From an uncultured Coriobacteriales bacterium (GTDB lineage Bacteria; Actinomycetota; Coriobacteriia; Coriobacteriales; UMGS124), in NCBI GenBank assembly GCA_934662525.1, contig CAKUKJ010000141.1:1-6595 (forward strand): DNA of 6,595 bases. The letters are read 5' to 3'. A program made the translations under genes and the position numbers. The notes under the pieces are model-generated. The model made no database searches, had not been told where the DNA came from, and saw only the letters and a program-made list of their open reading frames with translations. This document shows, piece after piece, positions 1 to 6,200 of the stretch (within the stretch, counting starts at the first letter, position 1; each line of letters starts with the position of its first letter).

Positions 1-2
1 GG

Positions 3-254
3 TTCGCGCGGCTCGTGCCGGGGTCGGCGAAGGCGCTCGGGCACCGGCTGTTCGAGAGCGACTCGGCGCGGGCGTGGCTCTACTCGTCGGCCGGGCACGG
101 CGACGCGAAGCCGAGCGACATGGGCAGCGGCATCGCCGTCGCCTACCTCAACCTGCTCGGCCATGCCGTCGGATGGCCGAGCCCGGAGGGCGGTGCCGGC
201 CGCCTGACGGACGCGATCGTCGGCCATCTGCGGTCGCTGGGAGGGGAGGTGCGC
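3..254 (+). pseudogene. Fragment of a phytoene-desaturase-like FAD-dependent oxidoreductase fused in frame to fdhF
   Basis: The first ~80 residues carry no FDH similarity that I recognise. They match the interior of actinobacterial NAD(P)/FAD oxidoreductases of the phytoene dehydrogenase/amine oxidase type: a SSAGHGD stretch, then LLGHAVGWPSPEGGAGRLTD and HLRSLGGEVRT. The FAD-binding N-terminus and the C-terminus are both absent, so it cannot be a working enzyme. Codon use differs from the rest of the frame: Pro is always CCG here but mostly CCC further on, and Ser is TCG or AGC here but mostly TCC afterwards. The join falls near 245-265, where GEVRT-like residues fit both families (FDH has a similar V-x-T-x-T-x-x-V stretch just before ARKTALEL). 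It is either an assembly chimera at a short shared sequence or a genuine recombination scar. The family call comes from memory of motifs, not a search. Confidence 0.6.
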
Positions 255-2750
255 ACGAGCACGCCGCGCGTGCAGGCCGCCCGCAAGACGGCTTTGGAGC
301 TCATCCTCTCCCGGCACGACCTCGACTCCACGCACTACTGCTTCTCCTGCCACAAGAACGGCGCATGCGAGCTGCAGGCCGTGTGCCGCGAGCTCGGCGT
401 GACGGAGACGCCCTACAAGGCGGAATCCCCCAAGGAGCCCATCCTCGACTCCAACCCCTTCCTGCGCTACGACCCTAACCTGTGCATCGCCTGCCAGCGC
501 TGCGTGGGGGCCTGCAACACGCGCGCTCACGCCCATGCGCTCTATGCGGGCAAGCGCGGCGTGCGCACCACGATCGAGGCCCCGTTCGGCCCCGACTGGC
601 GCACCACGCAGTGCGAGAGCTGCGGCAGCTGCGCCCAGGCCTGCCCCACCGGCGCGCTTGTCGAAAAGCGCCGCGAGACCTACAGCGAGTTCGACGTGCG
701 GCACGTGCGCACGACCTGCCCGCACTGCGCCGTGGGCTGCCAGATCGACCTCGTGGTGCGCGACAACAAGATTGTGGACGCCCAGGCGGCGCCCGGCCCC
801 ACGAACAAGGGGATGCTCTGCGTGAAGGGCCGCTCGGCCAGCTTCGACTTCGTGGACAGCGACCGCCGCCTGCGCACGCCGCTCGTCAAGAACCACGCCA
901 CAGGCGAGTTTGAGCCTGCCAGCTGGGATGACGCGCTCGACCTCGTCGCGCGCAGGTTCGGCGAGATAAAGTGGGAGAGCGGCGGCGAGGCTCTTGCGGC
1001 ATTCGCCTGCTCGCGCTCCACCAACGAGGACATCTACCTGCTCCAGAAGATGGCGAGGTGCGCGTTCGAAACGAACAACGTCGACAACTGCGCACGTGTT
1101 TGACACGCCCCCACCGTTGCCGGTCTGGCAACCACACTCGGTTCGGGCGCAATGACCAACACCATCGACGACATCACGCAGCAGGCAGACTGCATCCTGC
1201 TCGTGGGCTCCAACCCCGAGGAGGCCCACCCGGTCCTGGGTATGCAGATTCGCGCGGCCGTGGAGCGGGGCTGCAAGCTTATCGTGGTGGACCCGCGCGA
1301 CATCAGGCTCGCCGCCCAGGCCGACATCCACCTCAAGCTCACCCCGGGCACGAACGTCGCCTTCGCCAACGGCATGGTCCACGTCATGGTGCGCGACGGC
1401 CTTGTGGACCGCGCCTTCATCGACGAGCGCACCGAGGGCTTCGACGCGCTCGAGGCCCTCGTGGCCGACTACACGCCCGAACGTGTCGCCGCCATCTGCG
1501 GCATCCGGGCGGAGGACCTCATGGCGGCGGCCCACATGTACGCGACCGCCGAGCGGGCGCCCATCATCTACTGCCTGGGCGTGACCGAGCACTCCACGGG
1601 CACCGAGGGCGTCATGGCGCTCTCCAACATCGCCATGGCATGCGGCAAGATCGGAAAGCCCGGCTGCGGCGTCAACCCCATCCGCGGGCAGAACAACGTG
1701 CAGGGTGCCTGTGACATGGGCGCCATGCCCACCGACTTCACCGGCTACCAGAAGGTCGCGAACCCCGAGGCAGTGGCCAAGTTCGAGGCGGCATGGGGCA
1801 AGAGGCTCAACCACACGCCCGGCCTCAAGGCCACCGAGTGCTTCCCGGCCATGCTCGACGGGCGCATCCGCGGCCTCTTCATCTTCGGCGAGGACCCGGT
1901 GCGCACCGACCCCGACACGAACCATGTGATCCGCGCGCTGGAATCGCTCGACTTCCTCGTGGTAGACGACCTCTTCCTCACCGAGACGGCCAAGTACGCC
2001 GACGTGGTGCTGCCCGGCCGCAGCTTCGCCGAGAAGGAGGGCACGTTCACCAACACCGAGCGCCGCGTGCAGCGCGTGCACAAGGCTGTGGAGATTGCCG
2101 GCGACACCAAGCCCGACACCGAGATCTTCACGCTCATCATGAACCGCATGGGATACGACCAGCCCCTGCTCGCGCCTGCCGAGGTGATGGACGAGGTCGC
2201 ACGCCTCACGCCCTCCTACGGCGGCATCTCGCACGCCAGGCTCGACGGCCCCGAGGTCGCGGGGCGCGGCCTGCAGTGGCCCTGTCCCACGCCCGCGCAC
2301 CCCGGCACGCCCATTCTGCATGTGGGCGGCTTCGCGCGCGGCGAGGGCGTCTACTCGCTCGCCCCGTACAAACCCGCCCAGGAGCTGCCGAGCAACGACT
2401 ATCCGCTCATGCTCTCCACCGGGCGCATCCTGTACCACTACAACGCCTGCGCCATGACCGACAAGACCCCCGGCATCAACGAGATTGCCAATGAGTCGTT
2501 CATCGAGGTCAACACCGACGACGCCGCGCGCCTGGGCATCGCCGACGGGCAACGCGTGCGCGTGAGCTCGCGGCGTGCCTCCATCGAGACGCGCGCGCGT
2601 GTGTCGGGCAAGACCAACCCCGGGCAGACGTGGATGCCGTTCCACTTCCAAGACGGCAACTCCAATTGGCTCACGAACGCCGCGCTCGATGACATCGCAA
2701 AGGCGCCCGAGTACAAGGTGTGCGCGGTGCGAGTGGAGAAGCTGGCCTAG
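3..2750 (+). CDS. fdhF: Formate dehydrogenase alpha subunit, selenocysteine-containing, 5'-partial with a foreign N-terminus
   Basis: Molybdenum/tungsten bis-MGD enzyme that oxidises formate to CO2 or runs in reverse. The frame is open from the window edge; residues are numbered from GTG 15, giving 911 aa with UGA 1101-1103 read as Sec363. FDH homology starts only near residue 79. Visible in order: a NuoG-type cluster motif (H101, C109, C112, C118); two ferredoxin-type 4Fe-4S motifs (C157/160/163/167 and C200/203/206/210); the molybdopterin-oxidoreductase 4Fe-4S motif (C235, C238, C242, C269) with K271; Sec363-His364 in the context NCARVUHAPT; the active-site Arg (about R557) in NPIRGQNNVQGACDMG; and a C-terminal dinucleotide-binding domain from about residue 796. 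The usual N-terminal 2Fe-2S domain is missing, replaced by an FAD-oxidoreductase fragment. No beta subunit or hydrogenase follows, so the electron acceptor (NAD(P), ferredoxin or hydrogenase) cannot be told. A terminator follows the stop. Family assignment is very secure; the N-terminal structure is not. Confidence 0.95.
1101..1140 (+). promoter_or_regulatory. Sec UGA codon and bacterial SECIS element of fdhF
   Basis: UGA 1101-1103 is followed by a perfect hairpin: GTTGCC (1116-1121), loop GGTCT (1122-1126), GGCAAC (1127-1132). The first loop G is 21 nt after the U of UGA, the same spacing as in E. coli fdhF, whose apical loop also contains GGUCU and is bound by SelB. The frame continues with HAPTVAGLATTLGSGAMTN, the normal FDH sequence after the active-site Cys/Sec. 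This directs selenocysteine insertion, so the host needs selA, selB, selC and selD. Confidence 0.95.
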
Positions 2751-2755
2751 CGGGG

Positions 2756-2807
2756 AAGCGGGGCGCATATGCGCTACGATGCGTGTAGCCGTATTCGCCC
2801 CGCTTTT
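2756..2807 (+). terminator. Intrinsic terminator after fdhF
   Basis: AAGCGGGGCG (2756-2765) pairs perfectly with CGCCCCGCTT (2796-2805), and a TTTT run occupies 2804-2807. The 30-nt interior folds further: ATATG (2767-2771) with CGTAT (2790-2794, one G-U pair), and GCTAC (2773-2777) with GTAGC (2785-2789) around a 7-nt loop. Together this is a nearly continuous hairpin of about 20 bp starting 6 nt after the fdhF stop. It should separate fdhF from the MATE gene, although I see no convincing promoter for the latter in the remaining gap. Confidence 0.8.
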
Positions 2808-2827
2808 GCGAAGGAAGTCAGCACGCC

Positions 2828-4294
2828 GTGAGCCCAACGATGGCAGAAAGCAAATCCCGCACCGAGGACAGCGACCTGGCGGCGGGCGTCGAGACAAAGG
2901 GGCCGCGTCGGCCCCGCAAGGCACATGCCCCCCGCCAGATGAACATGATCGAGGGGCCGCTTCTGGGCAACATCCTGCTCTTTGCGCTGCCCCTCGCCGT
3001 GTCGAGCCTGCTGCAGCAGCTCTTCAACACGGCCGACACCATGGTGACGGGCCAGCTTCTGGGCAACGCTTCGCTTGCCGGCGTGGGCGCGTGCGCGCCC
3101 ATCATCAACCTGCTCGTAAACCTGTTCACGGGCCTGTCTGTGGGCTCCAACGTGGTCATCGCCATCTACGTGGGCCGCAAGGACGACGCCAAGGTGTCGC
3201 AAGCCGCGCACACCTCGGTGCTGCTCTCACTGGTGAGCGGCCTTCTCATCGTGGCCGTGGGCCTGGCCATCGCCCAGCCCGTGCTCGCCGCCATCGGCAC
3301 GCCCGACGCGGCGATGCCCGACGCCCTCACCTACCTGCGCATCTACTTCCTCGGCATGCCGTTCGTCATGCTGTACAACTTCGGCAGCGCCATCCTGCGC
3401 TCAAAGGGCGACACACGCCGGCCCCTATGGTGCCTGGCGGCGGGCAGCGCGCTCAACGTGGTGCTCGACCTGCTTGCCGTGGCCGTGCTCGGCATGGGGG
3501 TTGCAGGCGTTGCCCTGGGCACGCTTTTGGCCTACGCGCTGTCGGCCGGCCTCATCGTTGCCTGCCTGCTGCGCGAGGAGGGCCCGTTCCGCCTCGACCT
3601 CAAGCGTCTCAAGCCCACGCGCAAGCACCTGACCGACATCCTCAAGATGGGCATTCCCGCAGGCCTCCAGGGTGCCGTGTTCTCGCTTTCGAACCTCGTG
3701 ATCCAGTCGGGCATCAACGGCTTCGGCGAGGCGGCCATGTCGGGATCTGCCGCCGAGCTCAACTACGAGTTTGCCAGCTACTTCATGGCGGCGGCGTTTG
3801 CCTCGGCGGCCGTGACGTTCACGAGCCAGAACTTCGCCGTGAAGAAATACGACCGCTGCAGGCGCGTCTTCGTCCTGTGCATGGCCTGCGGCGTGGTGAG
3901 CGCGGGTGTCTTGAGCATCGTCTTCGTGGCAGGCAACCGCTTCTTCATCGGCCTGTGCGCACCCGACCCCGACGCAATCGTCTACGGCATGCAGCGCATG
4001 CTGCTCGTGGAAGCGTTCGAGTGGGTCGTGTGCTCCTACGAGGTGGCGGCCGGCGCCCTGCGCGGCATGAAGCACTCGCTGCTCCCCACGGCCATCATCC
4101 TGTTCGGTACCGTGGTCATTCGCATGGTGTTCTTCTTCACCGTGTTTGCCGCACATCCCGACTTCAACCTGCTCATGCATGTCTACCTGGGCACATGGAT
4201 TCCCACAGGCGTTGCCATGCTCACTGCCTACTTCCTTGTGTGCAAGCACGCGTTCAAGCCCGCAACGCCCAGACCCACCGTCGCCGCCGCATAG
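2828..4294 (+). CDS. MATE family efflux transporter
   Basis: Inner-membrane antiporter of the multidrug and toxic compound extrusion family, using Na+ or H+ to expel cationic drugs or metabolites. It has 488 aa, slightly longer than the usual ~450 because of a charged ~40-residue N-terminal tail. Two MatE repeats are visible, about residues 46-215 and 270-440, with about twelve hydrophobic segments. Typical motifs are LLQQLFNTADTMVTGQLLG (61-79), RSKGDTRRP (191-199), QNFAVKKYDR (334-343) in the second half, and GALRGMKHS (409-417). The start is GTG 2828: AAGGAAG at 2811-2817 lies 10 nt upstream, whereas the internal ATG at 2840 would be 22 nt away. The gene follows the fdhF terminator and precedes a dehydrogenase gene by 49 nt, so the two are probably co-transcribed. 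It looks closer to DinF/MepA-like members than to NorM, but the substrate is unknown. Confidence 0.93.
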   Translation: MSPTMAESKSRTEDSDLAAGVETKGPRRPRKAHAPRQMNMIEGPLLGNILLFALPLAVSSLLQQLFNTADTMVTGQLLGNASLAGVGACAPIINLLVNLFTGLSVGSNVVIAIYVGRKDDAKVSQAAHTSVLLSLVSGLLIVAVGLAIAQPVLAAIGTPDAAMPDALTYLRIYFLGMPFVMLYNFGSAILRSKGDTRRPLWCLAAGSALNVVLDLLAVAVLGMGVAGVALGTLLAYALSAGLIVACLLREEGPFRLDLKRLKPTRKHLTDILKMGIPAGLQGAVFSLSNLVIQSGINGFGEAAMSGSAAELNYEFASYFMAAAFASAAVTFTSQNFAVKKYDRCRRVFVLCMACGVVSAGVLSIVFVAGNRFFIGLCAPDPDAIVYGMQRMLLVEAFEWVVCSYEVAAGALRGMKHSLLPTAIILFGTVVIRMVFFFTVFAAHPDFNLLMHVYLGTWIPTGVAMLTAYFLVCKHAFKPATPRPTVAAA

Positions 4295-4343
4295 CCGGCC
4301 CACGCCGACCCGCAACCCTCGCCCCCGCAAAAGGAGCCCCGCC

Positions 4344-5309
4344 ATGGCAAAGATCGTCATCACCGACATCGACTTTGAGGACACGACCTTGGAGCAGGAG
4401 CTCGTCGAGGGGGCAGGCATCGAGTTCGCCCGCTTCCAAGACCGCACGCCCCAGGGCATCATCGCCAACGCGGCGGGGGCGCAGGGCATCATCACGAGCT
4501 ATGGCAACTTCACGGCCGAGGTGTTCGAGGCGTTGCCGGAGCTGCGCGTGGTGAGCCGCACGGGCGTTGGCTTCGACAGCATCGACGTCGCAGCCGCCAC
4601 CGAGCACGGCGTGGCCGTGTGCAACGTGCCGGGCTACGGCACCGAGGTCGTCTCCGACCATGCAATCGCCTTAGCCCTGGCATGCCTGCGCCGCATCAAC
4701 GAGCTCGACCGCGACATCAAGGCGGGCGTGTGGGACTTCGCGCGCACCCGTCCCCTGGGCCAGTGCGCCGGGCACGTCTTCGGCGTCGTGGGCATGGGAG
4801 AGATCGGCCGCGCCGTGGCGAAAAAGGCAGCGGGGCTGGGCTTCAAGGTCGTGTGCTGGTCGCGCTCTCTCAAGCCGGGCCGCCGCACCCCTGAGGGCTA
4901 CGACATCCTCACCTACGAGGAACTCCTGCGCATGTCAGACGTCGTGAGCTTCAACTGCGCGCTTGCCCCACAGACGCGCCACATGCTAGACGAGGAGCAC
5001 ATCGCCCTCATGAAGCCCACGGCCGTGGTGGTGAACACCTCGCGCGGGCCTGTGGTGGACACCGTCTCCCTTGCCCGCGCCCTTGAGGAGGGCCGCCTCT
5101 GGGGTGCCGGCATCGACGTCTTCGAGACCGAGCCCGTTTCACCCGACCACCCCCTGCTGCACGCGCCGCATACCGTGCTGTCGGCCCACGCCGCCTACTG
5201 GTCGGAAGAAAGCGCACGCGAGCTGCGCCATCGCGCCGCCCAGGCTGCCATCGACGTCGTGTTTGGCCGCCGCCCCGCCGACTGCCTGAACCCCGAGGTA
5301 CTCGGGTAG
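4344..5309 (+). CDS. D-isomer-specific 2-hydroxyacid dehydrogenase (C-terminal-binding-protein/phosphoglycerate dehydrogenase-like)
   Basis: Cytoplasmic NAD(P)-dependent oxidoreductase interconverting a 2-keto acid and its D-2-hydroxy acid. It has 321 aa, normal for single-domain-pair members without an ACT regulatory domain. The substrate half includes SRTGVGFDSID (71-81) and NVPGYGTEVVSDHAIAL (94-110). The Rossmann motif is G150-M-G152-E-I-G155. The catalytic triad is R234 (in NTSRGPVVD), E263 (in GIDVFETEP) and H282 (in LSAHAAYWS). After the second Rossmann strand the sequence is CWSRS, with Ser and Arg where NAD enzymes usually keep an acidic residue, which hints at NADP(H). The start is ATG 4344, with AAAAGGAG (4329-4336) 7 nt upstream; the frame is open further upstream only because it overlaps the MATE gene. 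Probably cotranscribed with the MATE gene. The substrate (phosphoglycerate, glyoxylate/hydroxypyruvate or another keto acid) cannot be read from the sequence; the lack of an ACT domain and of serine genes argues against a dedicated SerA. Confidence 0.93.
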   Translation: MAKIVITDIDFEDTTLEQELVEGAGIEFARFQDRTPQGIIANAAGAQGIITSYGNFTAEVFEALPELRVVSRTGVGFDSIDVAAATEHGVAVCNVPGYGTEVVSDHAIALALACLRRINELDRDIKAGVWDFARTRPLGQCAGHVFGVVGMGEIGRAVAKKAAGLGFKVVCWSRSLKPGRRTPEGYDILTYEELLRMSDVVSFNCALAPQTRHMLDEEHIALMKPTAVVVNTSRGPVVDTVSLARALEEGRLWGAGIDVFETEPVSPDHPLLHAPHTVLSAHAAYWSEESARELRHRAAQAAIDVVFGRRPADCLNPEVLG

Positions 5310-5396
5310 ATTCCCCGTGCCCCTCTTCGTTCAAAACCAAGAAAACCATTCGACCACGTGGGCACATGCACGGCAAAGCTTCACATCAGTTGCTTG

Positions 5397-5660
5397 CTAT
5401 TTGTCGTCATAGTGGCCTCGGCATGAAACCACACGAACGATGTTGTCTTCGACCTTGTAGACAAGGCGGTTCTTGCCATCAATACGGACGCTGCTCAATC
5501 CACGACGGTTCCCCTTGAGAAGCTCCGCCTGTCCGATTCCTTTACCGCCACTGCGCGCGATGTCTCGCAGAAGGCCATTGATCTTCTTCAGGGTTCGGGC
5601 ATCCTGCGTTTGCCAATACCGATAGTCCTCCCATGCCTGATCGTCCCAAAAATATGGCAT
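5397..5660 (-). CDS. yoeB: Txe/YoeB-family type II toxin (ribosome-dependent mRNA interferase)
   Basis: Toxin of a type II addiction module. YoeB-family toxins enter the ribosomal A site and cleave mRNA, arresting translation when the antitoxin is degraded. It has 87 aa, close to E. coli YoeB (84). The family signature is clear: WDDQAWEDYRYWQ (5-17), KKIN (25-28), then NRLVY (64-68) and CRGHY (80-84). The catalytic residues known from YoeB (E46, R65, H83, Y84) all occur at exactly the same residue numbers, so the toxin should be active. The start ATG lies 2 nt beyond the antitoxin stop, with GAGG (5668-5671, minus strand) 7 nt upstream inside the antitoxin gene, so translation is probably coupled. 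It converges on the dehydrogenase gene across an 87-nt gap with no obvious T-rich terminator. Base composition is less GC-rich than that of the metabolic genes. Confidence 0.93.
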   Translation of the reverse strand: MPYFWDDQAWEDYRYWQTQDARTLKKINGLLRDIARSGGKGIGQAELLKGNRRGLSSVRIDGKNRLVYKVEDNIVRVVSCRGHYDDK

Positions 5661-5662
5661 GG

Positions 5663-5923
5663 CTACGCCTCGATGAGGTCGTGCTCGGTTTCGTGGCCAG
5701 CAACCATGCGATCATAACGTGCCTCCATCTCATGCACGTATTCCGCTCTTCCAGGAACACGCCGGCGGACGTCAAACGGGAATCCACCTTCCTCAACGAA
5801 ACGCTTCATAAGAACAGTGAGCGCACTCGTTGAAGACAGGCCGAGGTCTGCGGCTGTGGCGTCAAATTCGCGCTTGAGGTTTGCATCGACGCGGTTGGAA
5901 AGAGGAAGCGTTGCAGTTGCCAT
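5663..5923 (-). CDS. RelB/DinJ-family antitoxin
   Basis: Antitoxin partner of the downstream YoeB-type toxin; it should bind and neutralise the toxin and autorepress the operon. It has 86 aa. The N-terminal part (LPLSNRVDANLKREFDATAA, residues 6-25, then LGLSSTSALTVLMKRFVEEGGFPFDV) is the typical ribbon-helix-helix DNA-binding domain of DinJ/RelB. The charged C-terminal region (about 55-86, GRAEYVHEMEARYDRM onward) would be the disordered toxin-binding arm. The start is ATG 5923 because AGGAG (5928-5932, minus strand) sits 5 nt upstream; the frame stays open to an ATG at 5992, but that would begin inside the promoter and adds no family-like sequence. YoeB toxins are classically paired with Phd/YefM antitoxins, so a RelB/DinJ partner is a mixed pairing. 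Confidence 0.9.
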   Translation of the reverse strand: MATATLPLSNRVDANLKREFDATAADLGLSSTSALTVLMKRFVEEGGFPFDVRRRVPGRAEYVHEMEARYDRMVAGHETEHDLIEA

Positions 5924-5949
5924 AGGTACTCCTAACAAACGACGCCAAT

Positions 5950-5980
5950 TGATGTCAAGACACATCATACGACGTTGTAT
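5950..5980. promoter_or_regulatory. Candidate autorepression operator of the toxin-antitoxin operon
   Basis: Two inverted repeats overlap the promoter. TGATGT (5950-5955) and ACATCA (5962-5967) are perfect 6-bp arms with a 6-nt gap. The near-palindrome ATACGACGTTGTAT (5967-5980) has one mismatched pair (the fifth and tenth bases) and an ACGT centre. Ribbon-helix-helix antitoxins usually bind such repeats over their own -10/-35 boxes. That role is inferred from position and symmetry. Confidence 0.45.
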
Positions 5981-5992
5981 ATACCCATTCAA
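5964..5992 (-). promoter_or_regulatory. Sigma-70-type promoter of the toxin-antitoxin operon
   Basis: Read on the minus strand, TTGAAT (5987-5992) and TATGAT (5964-5969) are separated by exactly 17 nt, matching 4/6 and 5/6 of the consensus boxes. Transcription would begin near 5957 and give a leader of about 35 nt carrying the AGGAG site. A second TTGACA (5952-5957) lies closer to the gene but has no good -10 box at proper distance. Confidence 0.6.
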
Positions 5993-6049
5993 TCGCGCAT
6001 TCTCAAACTATAGCCTACTCGCGGAGCACCCCTTACGCCAAGCCCCACG

Positions 6050-6073
6050 GAACGCGGCGCGTGAGGTTCTGCC
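6050..6073. repeat. Structured repeat, copy 0 (right arm only)
   Basis: It carries the conserved right-arm sequence GAACGCGGCG, then variable CGTG (6060-6063), then AGGTTCTGCC. The matching left arm predicted from the other copies (CTCACGCGC) is absent upstream; only CGCGC at 5994-5998 could pair with its GCGCG. The copy is therefore broken or decayed, and lies next to the toxin-antitoxin promoter. The rest of the stretch back to 5993 holds nothing I recognise. Confidence 0.6.
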
Positions 6074-6085
6074 TTCTAAAAAGTA

Positions 6086-6188
6086 GGTTCTCGTCCGCAA
6101 GGCGTCGGGGACCGCAGCTTACTAGATGCGCATCACAGATGCGCACCGCGCGTAAGACTCCCGAGAACGCGGCGGACGAGGTTCCGCC
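6086..6188. repeat. Structured repeat, copy 1 (complete, long form)
   Basis: The left arm GGTTCTCGTCCGCAAGGCG (6086-6104) and right arm GAACGCGGCGGACGAGGTTC (6165-6184) form a perfect 9-bp stem, CTCGTCCGC (6090-6098) with GCGGACGAG (6172-6180). Inner helices are TCGGG (6105-6109) with CCCGA (6160-6164), CTTAC (6118-6122) with GTAAG (6152-6156), and TGCGCATC (6127-6134) with GATGCGCA (6138-6145) around a 3-nt loop. It contains TACTAGATG (6120-6128), shared with copy 2. An AAAAA run (6078-6082) lies 7 nt before the outer stem, which would be a T run after the hairpin on the minus strand. Confidence 0.75.
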
Positions 6189-6200
6189 CCCAAAAATGCG

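Noticed and set aside
1101..1103. UGA as a genuine stop or frameshift making fdhF a pseudogene
   Set aside because: The frame is unchanged after it, the residue falls at the known Sec/Cys active-site position, and a matching SECIS hairpin follows.
3425..4495. A 356-residue minus-strand open frame opposite the MATE gene
   Set aside because: His/Gly/Ala/Glu-rich composition, no recognisable domain, and it is antisense to a clearly conserved protein.
2575..4554. A 659-residue plus-strand open frame
   Set aside because: It overlaps the end of fdhF, the whole MATE gene and the start of the dehydrogenase in another phase; its product is Arg/Ala/His-rich low-complexity typical of a shadow frame in GC-rich DNA.
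5292..5309. CCCGAG-GTA-CTCGGG hairpin at the dehydrogenase stop codon as a terminator
   Set aside because: The 6-bp stem is perfect but is followed by TAGATTCCCC with no T run, so it does not meet intrinsic terminator criteria.
5317..5365. GTGCCC/GGGCAC pairing and the CCACGTGG palindrome between the convergent genes
   Set aside because: The pairing needs a 37-nt loop and the palindrome is only 8 bp; both are easily expected by chance and no T tract supports a bidirectional terminator.
5924..5992. Antitoxin starting at the upstream ATG 5992 (109 aa)
   Set aside because: The extra 23 residues would be encoded across the promoter and operator, show no family similarity, and the internal ATG 5923 has a good AGGAG site.
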